DNA of 64,000 nt from Achromobacter insuavis (GTDB taxonomy: Bacteria > Pseudomonadota > Gammaproteobacteria > Burkholderiales > Burkholderiaceae_B). The DNA is taken from NCBI RefSeq assembly GCF_902859645.1, contig NZ_CADIJR010000022.1, forward strand, positions 1 to 64,000, written 5' to 3'. The notes beneath the pieces are model-generated. The model saw only the letters and a program-made list of their open reading frames with translations. It made no database searches and was not told the DNA's origin. Of this stretch, positions 8,643 through 17,563 are shown one piece after another. Position 1 is the stretch's first letter. Each line of letters opens with the position of its first letter. Position numbers and translations under genes: made by a program.

Positions 8643-9542
8643 CTACAGACGCGCCCGCACCTGCCGCGGCGTCAGGCCGAAATGGCGCCGGAACGCTGTC
8701 GAAAAACTGCCGGGATTGGCGTACCCGGCGATTGCCGCCGCCTGCGTCACGTTGATCCCCTCCGCTTCGAGCGCCTGGCGCGCCAGGCGCAGGCGTTCCT
8801 GCTGCAGGAAGTCGAATACCGTAATGCCCAGCGCCTGGCGGAAATGGCGCTGCAAGGTGGTGGGCGTGGTGTTCATATGGCGCGCGATCTGCTCGATGCT
8901 CAGGGGCTCGCCGGCGTGGCGCCGCAACCACTGCGTCAGGTCCACCATGCGGCGGCGCAGAACGGCGGGCTGCGGCGCCGGATCAGTCGCCTGCCCGGCT
9001 GCCCCGCCATCGAGCGACAACGCCTCGATGACCAATTCGATGGCGCGGCTTTCGAGATACAGGCCGGCGACCTGCCGCGGCAGCGACGGTGGATTCAGGA
9101 GCTGCTCGGCCAGCAGCCGGGCCCGTGTCGAGGCGCGCCAGCTGCGCGTGGCCAGATGGGGAACCCCATGTGGTGCGAGCGCCCGGGTCTCGCCAAACGA
9201 TTCTTCCAGCCACTGCCGATTCACGCCGATGCTGACGCGGCGCGACGATTCGCCGCCCAGCACCACTCGCCTGCATTCCTCGGGCTCGCGCAACGTCACC
9301 ACCCCCGCGTCGACTCCTTGCCCGCGCGCCAGCCGCAGGGCGCTGCGTCCGTAGCTGACGTCGATGCGGCCGTCGAGCACCAGCACGATCCGCAGATGAT
9401 CATCGACCATCGCCAGCCCGGTCGACGCGTCGCTATCGGTCTCGCAGGCCAGTTGCAGGCTCAGGCCGGGGCGCAAGTGGTGGATCTTCCGCAAGGGCGG
9501 CGCGCCGGTGGCACCGGGCGCGCCAGACAGAACGCTAGCCAT
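8643..9542 (-). CDS. AraC-family regulator of the iron-chelate operon (PchR/AlcR-like)
   Basis: 299 residues from ATG at 9542. The C-terminal 95 residues hold two helix-turn-helix motifs: LSIEQIARHMNTTPTTLQRH and the second containing VTQAAAIAGYANPGSFSTAF, ending in FGLTPRQVRARL. The N-terminal 200 residues resemble the ligand-sensing part of siderophore regulators such as PchR and AlcR, which bind the ferric siderophore and activate receptor and transport genes. It is transcribed toward the receptor in the same direction, 128 bases upstream, with a Fur box in its own promoter region. Thus low iron should raise the regulator and the chelate should switch on the operon. No clear Shine-Dalgarno is visible. 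Confidence 0.88.
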   Translation of the reverse strand: MASVLSGAPGATGAPPLRKIHHLRPGLSLQLACETDSDASTGLAMVDDHLRIVLVLDGRIDVSYGRSALRLARGQGVDAGVVTLREPEECRRVVLGGESSRRVSIGVNRQWLEESFGETRALAPHGVPHLATRSWRASTRARLLAEQLLNPPSLPRQVAGLYLESRAIELVIEALSLDGGAAGQATDPAPQPAVLRRRMVDLTQWLRRHAGEPLSIEQIARHMNTTPTTLQRHFRQALGITVFDFLQQERLRLARQALEAEGINVTQAAAIAGYANPGSFSTAFRRHFGLTPRQVRARL

Positions 9543-9586
9543 GGGAGCATGGCGGCCCCGGAAGGTCTTCCAGGCCGCACCGTATC

Positions 9587-9605
9587 AATGAAAACGATTC
9601 TCATT
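9587..9605. promoter_or_regulatory. Fur box upstream of the AraC-family regulator
   Basis: AATGAAAACGATTCTCATT matches the Fur operator pattern (inverted AATGA and TCATT arms around a GATT-type centre; consensus GATAATGATAATCATTATC). It lies 45-63 bases upstream of the regulator start at 9542, a repressor position. Under iron-replete conditions Fur-Fe2+ would silence the regulator and so the whole operon. The next gene upstream is convergently placed and ends at 9683, so the site serves the regulator only. Confidence 0.8.
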
Positions 9606-9682
9606 GTATTTTTCGGATGTGAACCTGGCAAGCGTCGACGCCTGTTGTCGCGGGCGGTTCGGTTCGCCCGCCATTTCCGCGC

Positions 9683-10456
9683 CTACTCCACCCGAACCGA
9701 TTTGACCGTCATGGTAGTCACCGACCTGGCCGTCGCGATCTCGGCGGTAATGGTGAGGCCGAATCGGCGCAGGAAGACGTAATGCAGCTTGCGGACCGGC
9801 ACGCCGTTCTCGCTGGTCTCGACGCAGTTCACATCGAGCGCCTGCCCCGGGATCTGCGTCAGGACCCGGCTGGCGGGATAATCCGTGCCGCTGGCGCAGG
9901 TGAGCGTTTGCCTGGGCCCGGTCCTCCGCCCTTCCCATCCGCCCTCGCTCTCGAGCGTGAACCGGGCATTTTCCGGCGGATTGGCCAACACATCGCCCGG
10001 CCATTGCTGGATGTCGCGCACCATCCAGCGCGGCGGCACCTGCGCGGCCTTGAATCCGCCGGCCTGATGGATCAGCAGCGCCAGGCTGCGATAGTTGAGC
10101 GCCAACACATAGTTGACCGGCAGGCCATTGAGCTTGCCGATATAGATACTGCGCAACGTGCCATCGTCGCGGTCATTGTGGAACGTCAACTCATACTCGC
10201 TGTCCACCGCGACGTGGTCGATGCCGACGGTATGCTGGGTGCCCGTCAGGCGCAAGACGCGAAACCCCATGGGCTGCGTGCCCGCCGCCGGCAGCCTGGC
10301 CCGCACCGCGGGCGGCAGGGCATCGGGCGACAGGGTGCGCGTGGTGTAGCCATCGGCATTGAGCGCGACTTCGCGGGTCGACACAGGTTGCGCGCAGCCC
10401 GCCAGCACGGCAACGGCCGCCACCGCGGCCAGTCGGGAAATCGCTTCGGTACGCAT
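9683..10456 (-). CDS. lipoprotein of unknown function
   Basis: 257 residues. The N-terminus (AISRLAAVAAVAVLAGC) is a lipoprotein signal with lipobox LAGC, lipid-modified Cys at residue 21. A GGAGCC Shine-Dalgarno precedes the ATG at 10456. The mature part has no transmembrane segment and no motif I recognise; it is rich in beta-type sequence, with two Cys (TCASG and NCVET) that may pair in the periplasm. It lies between the iron operon and the methionine genes, in the same direction as both, but its own stop is 78 bases from the Fur box and it does not share a clear operon with either. Confidence 0.7.
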   Translation of the reverse strand: MRTEAISRLAAVAAVAVLAGCAQPVSTREVALNADGYTTRTLSPDALPPAVRARLPAAGTQPMGFRVLRLTGTQHTVGIDHVAVDSEYELTFHNDRDDGTLRSIYIGKLNGLPVNYVLALNYRSLALLIHQAGGFKAAQVPPRWMVRDIQQWPGDVLANPPENARFTLESEGGWEGRRTGPRQTLTCASGTDYPASRVLTQIPGQALDVNCVETSENGVPVRKLHYVFLRRFGLTITAEIATARSVTTMTVKSVRVE

Positions 10457-10529
10457 GGGATGGGCTCCACTTCAGGCAACAGGCAGGCAAACGCCAAGGC
10501 GTGGTGCATTCTGAGGGAGCATCGAGGCG

Positions 10530-12011
10530 TCAACCAGACTTTGGCAACGATTGGCAATCATTGCCCGGCGTCGGATCCTCCGGCTTGAACCATTCGGGCC
10601 ACGAGCTGCGATGCCGGTCGCCCGCTTCGATACCGGGAATCAATGTCTGCGCCAGCGCAGGCAACTGATCCGCGGACTTGGCGATCCGATACTTGACGCT
10701 GTGCACGCATTCCCGGTCGCCGAATTCGCACCGATTGAGCCGAGTGCCGCCGCAGGGGCCGTTCGCCAGCCCTTTGGGACAGGTCTCGGGGCAGACATAG
10801 AGCGTGTCCTGCAAGCGGCAGGTGCCACAGGTGTCACAACCGACCAGCGGCCGCTTGAGCGTCCGTTCGACCGCGTGCAGCGCCTGCGCCGCCACGCCGG
10901 TCTTCCAGAACGGCCGCGTCACACTCCAGCCAAAGGCGCTGCCGAGCCATCCCGTGCGATTGAAGAGCTGTTCATGCACCGTGGAAAGCAGCGCATAGCG
11001 CAAGCGCTCCCCAGGCGTGGCGGCGACATCGGACTGCCCCAGCTCCCACGTGTCAATGTCAGGGGCGAAGCCTGCCTGGGGCATGCCGGGCATCCGCCAA
11101 CTCGCCTGCCATCGCTGCGCCCAGTCGGACAGCGAGGTCACCGCATCGCGTTGCTCGGCGATCGCCTGCTCCAGCAACAGCAGTTCGTCCAGCGTATGCA
11201 CCCCGGACAGATGCACACCGGCATAACCCATCCATTGCAGGCCCACGATCTGCAACGCCAGCCGCTCGAGGCTGCGCGCGCTGGCATGGGCGGGTGATAT
11301 CTGTTGCTCCCTGCCCAGCAATTCGCGCATGGCGTCAGTGATGACGATGCCGGGCACGTCCTGCAACGCCGCCGCGCGCCTGTGGGTCAGCTGCATCACA
11401 CAGGCCAGCATGGGTTTGACGCGGCCCTGGGCGCGCATCCAGGCCTGGGCCTCGAGATGCTTGGCGGCGTCGAAACCCAGCTGCAGGGTCAGGAAATCCG
11501 CGCCCGCCAGCAGTTTCTTCTGCGCCTTCAGGTACTGCGCGGCGCCTTCTTCCTCGCGGTATTTGAATGGGTTCAACGCGGCGCCCAGCAGCCAGTCCGG
11601 GCCGCGCTCGCGGGCAATCTGCAGCGCGGGCACCGACTCCAGATAGCGCACGGGCGCCCGTCCCGGATCATGGCCCGGCAGGCGGTCCCCACTGAGGAGC
11701 AGCAGTTGCGACAGGCCCCGCGCCTGCATCGCGTCCATCTGGCGCAGCAGGTCGGCACGCGCGCGATCCTTGCCTGAAAAGTGCAGCAGGGATGAAGCCG
11801 GATCGCCCAACGCGCCGGCCCCTTGCAGCGGGCTCAGGTCAGAATGCAGGCCGACACGATCGGCGAAGGCCGGCAGCAACGGCCAGCCGGCCAGGCGCCC
11901 GCGCCGCACGATCCGCTGGAGTGCGGCCTGGCGCGCGGGCGCATGCTGGGGAATGATCTCCAGCACGCAGGCGAAGCGTCTCTCGCCCAGCGCCTGTTTC
12001 AATGAACTCAA
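10530..12011 (-). CDS. methylenetetrahydrofolate reductase-like protein with C-terminal Cys-rich MTHFR_C domain
   Basis: 493 residues; no ATG is available near the N-terminus, so a TTG at 12011 (SSLKQALGERR) is used. The N-terminal 300 residues follow the MTHFR TIM barrel: FACVLEIIPQ, LLLLSGDRLPG, and GADFLTLQLGFD. The C-terminal part carries the zinc/iron-type Cys cluster CDTCGTC, CPETCPKG and NGPCGG of the MTHFR_C domain, found in proteins that pair with corrinoid or iron-sulfur partners. It follows the flavin reductase gene by 78 bases and so is likely the last gene of the methionine synthase group. Its chemistry is unclear because the neighbouring synthase type is regarded as folate-independent. 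Confidence 0.82.
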   Translation of the reverse strand: MSSLKQALGERRFACVLEIIPQHAPARQAALQRIVRRGRLAGWPLLPAFADRVGLHSDLSPLQGAGALGDPASSLLHFSGKDRARADLLRQMDAMQARGLSQLLLLSGDRLPGHDPGRAPVRYLESVPALQIARERGPDWLLGAALNPFKYREEEGAAQYLKAQKKLLAGADFLTLQLGFDAAKHLEAQAWMRAQGRVKPMLACVMQLTHRRAAALQDVPGIVITDAMRELLGREQQISPAHASARSLERLALQIVGLQWMGYAGVHLSGVHTLDELLLLEQAIAEQRDAVTSLSDWAQRWQASWRMPGMPQAGFAPDIDTWELGQSDVAATPGERLRYALLSTVHEQLFNRTGWLGSAFGWSVTRPFWKTGVAAQALHAVERTLKRPLVGCDTCGTCRLQDTLYVCPETCPKGLANGPCGGTRLNRCEFGDRECVHSVKYRIAKSADQLPALAQTLIPGIEAGDRHRSSWPEWFKPEDPTPGNDCQSLPKSG

Positions 12012-12089
12012 GACAGCTCGATACCGTGTCGATCAAAGGGCGCCGCGCGACCTCAGGCCACCAAGGATGCGGCCAGCGGCGATACGCGC

Positions 12090-12599
12090 TCACGCCGCGC
12101 CGTGCGCGGCGATGTTGCGATATTGCCCCTTGAAATACAGCAATGGCTGCGTGGCGGCGGCTTCCTGCAGATCCAGCGCCTTCACTTCGCCAATCACGAT
12201 CACGTGATCGCCCGCGGCGTGTTCCGCATGGATCTCGCAATCGATCCAGTGCAGGCTGCCGGCAATGAGCGGATTGCCCAGCGGCGATTCCTGCCAGTCG
12301 ATACCGCGCCACTTGTCCGTGCCGCGCCGGGCGAACTGGTTGGACACCTCGACTTGCGCTTCCGACAGGATGTTGACGGCGAAACGGCCCGCCTGGCGAA
12401 TCTTCGGATAGCTGGCCGAACTGGACATCACGCTGAACGACACCAGCGGCGGACTCATCGACACGCTGTGGAACGACTGGCAGGTGAAGCCGATCGGCTC
12501 GCCATCGATGTGCGTGGTGACCACCGTGATGCCGGACGCGTAGTGCCCGAGCGCTTCACGAAAGCGCAACGGCTCGATGGCGGGACTGAGGAGTGACAT
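12090..12599 (-). CDS. flavin reductase-like FMN-binding protein
   Basis: 169 residues from ATG at 12599. The family pattern is clear: FREALGHYASGITVVTT, GFTCQSFHSVSMSPPLVSFSV, FAVNILSEAQ and the C-terminal DHVIVIGEV. Such proteins reduce FMN or FAD with NAD(P)H and hand the reduced flavin to a monooxygenase. It lies between the MTHFR-like gene and mesD. By inference it supplies reduced flavin to MesX, the putative oxygenase that the core methionine synthase needs. It could alternatively serve the NtaA-like monooxygenase of the iron operon 10 kb away, which lacks a reductase of its own. Confidence 0.88.
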   Translation of the reverse strand: MSLLSPAIEPLRFREALGHYASGITVVTTHIDGEPIGFTCQSFHSVSMSPPLVSFSVMSSSASYPKIRQAGRFAVNILSEAQVEVSNQFARRGTDKWRGIDWQESPLGNPLIAGSLHWIDCEIHAEHAAGDHVIVIGEVKALDLQEAAATQPLLYFKGQYRNIAAHGAA

Positions 12600-12667
12600 A
12601 GTAGGTACTGCCGAATACTGGCGACGGGGCGCAGCGCGAAAGCGCTACGGAAGGCCTTGCGAGTCTG

Positions 12668-12692
12668 GCCGTCGCAAGCAGCTTGCGACGGC
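12668..12692. terminator. strong hairpin between mesD and the flavin reductase gene
   Basis: GCCGTCGCAAG at 12668-12678 pairs perfectly with CTTGCGACGGC at 12682-12692 around a 3-base loop. It starts 17 bases after the mesD stop on the minus strand. No T-run follows on that strand, so full intrinsic termination is doubtful. It more probably attenuates or stabilises the upstream mesX-mesD message relative to the downstream genes. A spacer of 110 bases without coding potential surrounds it. Confidence 0.45.
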
Positions 12693-12709
12693 CATTTGCC
12701 GTCTCGAAA

Positions 12710-13738
12710 TCAGTTCGAGAGTTCGTTGCGGACGATCTCCGCGCCTGCGCTCAGGGAGCTCAGCTTGGCGCGTGCGATCGCGCGAGACAGCGGGGCCATG
12801 CCGCAGTTGGTGCAAGGATAGAGCTTGTCGGCATCCACGAACTTGAGCGCCTTGCGCAGGGTGTTGGCCACTTCCTCGGGCGTTTCGACGGTATTGCTCG
12901 CCACGTCAATGGCGCCCACCATCACCTTCTTGCCGCGGATGAGCTCGATGAGCTCCATCGGCACGTGGGAGTTGTGGCACTCCAGCGAAACGATGTCGAT
13001 ATTGGACTTCTGCAGCTTGGGGAAGGCTTCTTCATATTGCCGCCATTCCGAGCCCAGCGTCTTCTTCCAATCCGTATTGGCCTTGATGCCATAGCCATAG
13101 CAGATGTGGACCGCGGTTTCGCACTTCAGTCCTTCGATGGCGCGCTCCAGCGTGGCGACGCCCCAGTCATTGACCTCGTCGAAGAAGACGTTGAACGCGG
13201 GTTCGTCGAACTGGATGATGTCGACGCCGGCCGCCTCGAGTTCCTTGGCTTCCTGGTTCAGGATCTTGGCGAATTCCCAGGCCAGCTTTTCGCGGCTCTT
13301 GTAGTGATCGTCGTACAGCGTATCGATCATCGTCATGGGACCTGGCAGGGCCCATTTGATCGGCTGCTTGGTCTGCTGGCGCAGGAACTTGGCATCCTCG
13401 ACAAAGACCGGCTTGCGGCGGGCGACGGCGCCCACCACCGTCGGCACGCTCGCATCGTAGCGATCACGGATGCGAACGGTCTTGCGGTTCTCGAAATCCA
13501 CGCCATCGAGGTGCTCGATGAACGTCGTCACGAAATGCTGGCGCGTCTGTTCGCCATCGCTGACGATGTCGATGCCGGCGTGCTGTTGTTCCTGCAGCGA
13601 CAGGCGCAGGGCATCCTGTTTGCCCTCGATCAGTCCGCCATCCTGCAATTTCCAGGGCGACCACAGGGTCTCGGGTTCTGCCAGCCAGGAAGGTTTGGGC
13701 AGGCTGCCGGCGGTGGAGGTGGGAAGCAATTTTTTCAC
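12710..13738 (-). CDS. mesD: core methionine synthase MesD (MetE catalytic domain only)
   Basis: 342 residues, less than half of full MetE, corresponding to its C-terminal catalytic barrel only. Zinc ligands of MetE are all visible: His211 and Cys213 in HICYG, Glu253 in SLECHN, Cys312 in TNCGM; the homocysteine-site GSLPKP is at residue 11. GTG start at 13738. Core MetE proteins next to DUF1852 form the MesD family, described as a folate-independent methionine synthase that needs the putative oxygenase MesX. It lies 25 bases after mesX, so the two are co-transcribed. The methyl donor is not established. The reaction makes methionine from homocysteine in the cytoplasm. Confidence 0.92.
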   Translation of the reverse strand: MKKLLPTSTAGSLPKPSWLAEPETLWSPWKLQDGGLIEGKQDALRLSLQEQQHAGIDIVSDGEQTRQHFVTTFIEHLDGVDFENRKTVRIRDRYDASVPTVVGAVARRKPVFVEDAKFLRQQTKQPIKWALPGPMTMIDTLYDDHYKSREKLAWEFAKILNQEAKELEAAGVDIIQFDEPAFNVFFDEVNDWGVATLERAIEGLKCETAVHICYGYGIKANTDWKKTLGSEWRQYEEAFPKLQKSNIDIVSLECHNSHVPMELIELIRGKKVMVGAIDVASNTVETPEEVANTLRKALKFVDADKLYPCTNCGMAPLSRAIARAKLSSLSAGAEIVRNELSN

Positions 13739-13763
13739 GATAAGACCTGATGCTCTTTATTAA

Positions 13764-14747
13764 TCAATGAGGGGTAGCCGCGGACCACTGCTCGAGAACC
13801 GCCTGATACGGTTTGATGAAGTGTTCCTCGACAAACTTGCCCTGCTCGACAGCCAGCCGGCTACGTTCTTCCCGATCGTAGACAATGCGCGTCAGGGAAT
13901 AATCCTGGTGCTTCAGGCTCGGCTGATAGGACTTCCCCGCGGCCGAGTTGGCGTTGTAGATCTCGGGCCGATAGATCTTCTGGAAGGTGTCCATCGTGCT
14001 GATGGTGCTGATCAGCTCGAGATTGGTGTAATCGCCCAGCAGATCGCCGGTGAAGTAGAAAGCCAGCGGCGCGGCGCTGTTCGGCGGCATGAAGTAGCGA
14101 ACCTTCATGCCCATTTTCTTGAAATACTCGTCCGTCAGCGAATATTCATCCTGCAGGTATTCGACGCCCAGCACGGGATGCTGATTTTCGGTGCGCTGGT
14201 AGACCTTGCTGCTCGACACGCTCAGGCAGATGACGGGCGCCTTGCTGAAGTTCTCTTTGTAGGCGCTCGAGTTCACGAAGCTCTTGAAGAGCTTGCCGTG
14301 CAGGTCGCCGAAATTCTCCGGCGCGCTGAATGCGGGCTGGTTCTTGTTGTGCTCCAGCAGCAGCACGCTGAAATCGTAATCCCGCACGTAGGAGGAAAAG
14401 TTGTTCCCCACGATGCCTGCGAAACGCTCATTGGTTTTCCGGTCGAGAATGCTGGTCTTCAGCACTTCGATCAGCGGCAGGCCATTGCCGCTGCTTTCGC
14501 CCTCGATATTCAGCTCGACGGAAATGATTTCAAGGTTGACGGCATAGCGGTCGCCCTTGGGATTGTCCCAATGCGCCAGGGCATTGAAACGATTGTCGAT
14601 CATCGCCAGCGTGTTGCGCAGGTTCTCTTGACGGCTCGCGCCTCTGGCCAGATTGGCGAAGTTGGTCGTGATTCGCGTATTGTCCGCGGGACGATAATCC
14701 TCGTCGAAACAAATGCTCTTGATGGCAAATGTGAACTCTTTACTCAT
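13764..14747 (-). CDS. mesX: MesX, DUF1852 putative oxygenase partner of MesD
   Basis: 327 residues from the ATG at 14747 (SKEFTFAIKSICFDEDYRP); an ORF reaching 14861 has an AT-rich non-coding-like extension. The protein matches DUF1852, which occurs almost only next to core methionine synthases. It is needed for MesD activity and proposed to be oxygen-dependent. No standard cofactor motif is visible, though several conserved Tyr/His/Asp positions are. Base composition is clearly lower in G+C than the neighbours, which hints at acquisition or relaxed codon use. It is the first gene of the group; the promoter should lie in the AT-rich stretch upstream. Confidence 0.9.
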   Translation of the reverse strand: MSKEFTFAIKSICFDEDYRPADNTRITTNFANLARGASRQENLRNTLAMIDNRFNALAHWDNPKGDRYAVNLEIISVELNIEGESSGNGLPLIEVLKTSILDRKTNERFAGIVGNNFSSYVRDYDFSVLLLEHNKNQPAFSAPENFGDLHGKLFKSFVNSSAYKENFSKAPVICLSVSSSKVYQRTENQHPVLGVEYLQDEYSLTDEYFKKMGMKVRYFMPPNSAAPLAFYFTGDLLGDYTNLELISTISTMDTFQKIYRPEIYNANSAAGKSYQPSLKHQDYSLTRIVYDREERSRLAVEQGKFVEEHFIKPYQAVLEQWSAATPH

Positions 14748-14845
14748 TCTGATCCGGCGCCCAAATTTCTGAAATAAAACCCGCGACTGTTTCCTGCTTT
14801 TCAGTAATTTCCAATGCTTTTTTGGATTTTTTTGATTTAGCAGTA

Positions 14846-14858
14846 TTGACACTGTCAA
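14846..14858. promoter_or_regulatory. palindrome TTGACA-C-TGTCAA upstream of mesX
   Basis: A perfect 6-1-6 palindrome about 100 bases upstream of the mesX start. On the minus strand its first half also reads as an ideal -35 box, though no good -10 follows at 16-18 bases. It may be the operator of a regulator of the methionine genes; the binding protein is unknown. It does not match the MetR pattern TGAA-N5-TTCA. Confidence 0.35.
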
Positions 14859-15008
14859 CATTCGGGTCGTATTTTATGTCGCGCCTTCCATGAATAAAAA
14901 TGATTTTATTTCGATCAAATCATTAGTTCGGCTCATGATCCGGCGGGCGCGCACGAGACCTGGCAAACGGTCCTTGGCGGCCCCGCTTGGCGGCCCCGGA
15001 AACGACAA

Positions 15009-15031
15009 GGGGAAGCCGGTCCGGCTTCCCC
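15009..15031 (-). terminator. intrinsic terminator of glmS
   Basis: GGGGAAGCCG at 15009-15018 pairs perfectly with CGGCTTCCCC at 15022-15031, loop of three. On the minus strand it stands 48 bases after the glmS stop and is followed by TTGTCGTTT, a moderate T-rich tail. Confidence 0.7.
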
Positions 15032-15078
15032 TCATCAATTCAACGCGTTCTTGGCCAACGGCCTTGTTCGGACGCGGC

Positions 15079-16911
<1,833 letters not shown>

Positions 16912-16992
16912 AGGAGAGACTCCGGAAAGTTCGAGTACGGAACGCATTGTGCGCGCAGCGCCAAGAAATTTGATTTCTTTATCTGCTCAGAT

Positions 16993-17035
16993 TTGACAGT
17001 TTATTCACTTACATATTTGTGATTAAATAATATTT
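16993..17035 (+). promoter_or_regulatory. AT-rich divergent promoter region of glmS and the Lrp-type regulator
   Basis: TTGACA at 16993-16998 is an ideal -35 box for the rightward regulator gene, followed by AT-rich sequence with candidate -10 stretches near 17014-17020. A perfect palindrome AAATA-A-TATTT at 17025-17035 lies 28 bases before the regulator start. Lrp-family proteins bind AT-rich palindromes and usually repress their own genes, so this is the probable autoregulatory site and may also influence glmS. Confidence 0.4.
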
Positions 17036-17062
17036 CATGAATAACGGATTGGTGAATTAATC

Positions 17063-17554
17063 ATGCAAAATCCGCCGCTTTCCCACCCCGAACTGGATGA
17101 TCTGGACCTGCGCATCCTGGAACAGCTGCAGGACGACAATTCGCTGACCAACCAGGAACTCGCCTCGCGCGTGCATGCCTCGCCGCCGACCTGCCTGCGG
17201 CGGGTGCGGCGCCTGGTGGAAGAAGGGGTGATTGCGCGCCAGGTGGCCATCCTGGCGGCCGAGAAGCTGGGCAGCACGCTGACCGCCATCGTCGAGATCA
17301 CGCTGGACGTGCAGGCGGCCGAAAGCCTGGACGCCTTCGAACAGATCATGCTGGCCGAACCGGCGGTGCTGCAGTGCTACCGCGTGTCGCCGGGGCCGGA
17401 TTTCGTGGTGATCGCGCAGGTCCGGGACATGCCGGCCTATCACGCGCTGGCGCACCGCGCCTTCACCGCGCACGCCAACGTGCGCAACGTGCGCACGTTC
17501 TTCTCGGTGCATCGCGCCAAGTTCGAGACCCGCATCGACCTGCGGGCGCCATAG
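17063..17554 (+). CDS. Lrp/AsnC-family transcriptional regulator
   Basis: 163 residues. The N-terminal helix-turn-helix is LDLRILEQLQDDNSLTNQEL followed by ASRVHASPPTCLRRVRRL (residues 14-50). The C-terminal RAM domain for amino-acid binding includes AVLQCYRVSPGPDFVVIAQV. It is divergent from glmS, separated by 151 bases of AT-rich sequence. The effector amino acid is not deducible. By position it could regulate itself and glmS. Its 3' end faces the glycosyltransferase with only nine bases between the stop codons. Confidence 0.92.
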   Translation: MQNPPLSHPELDDLDLRILEQLQDDNSLTNQELASRVHASPPTCLRRVRRLVEEGVIARQVAILAAEKLGSTLTAIVEITLDVQAAESLDAFEQIMLAEPAVLQCYRVSPGPDFVVIAQVRDMPAYHALAHRAFTAHANVRNVRTFFSVHRAKFETRIDLRAP

Positions 17555-17563
17555 CGACGCGCC

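Larger units (their letters stand above)
14748..15078. other. intergenic region between mesX and glmS
   Basis: The 331 bases hold the likely mesX promoter area (14748-14900, distinctly AT-rich with T- and A-runs), a perfect palindrome at 14846-14858, and the glmS terminator at 15009-15031. No open frame with coding character is seen on either strand. I looked for a SAM riboswitch-like pattern of long paired stems and found none that I could support. Confidence 0.6.

Noticed and set aside
14748-15078. A SAM or cobalamin riboswitch before the methionine genes
   Set aside because: Only a short palindrome and a terminator belonging to glmS are visible; no conserved riboswitch core could be recognised.
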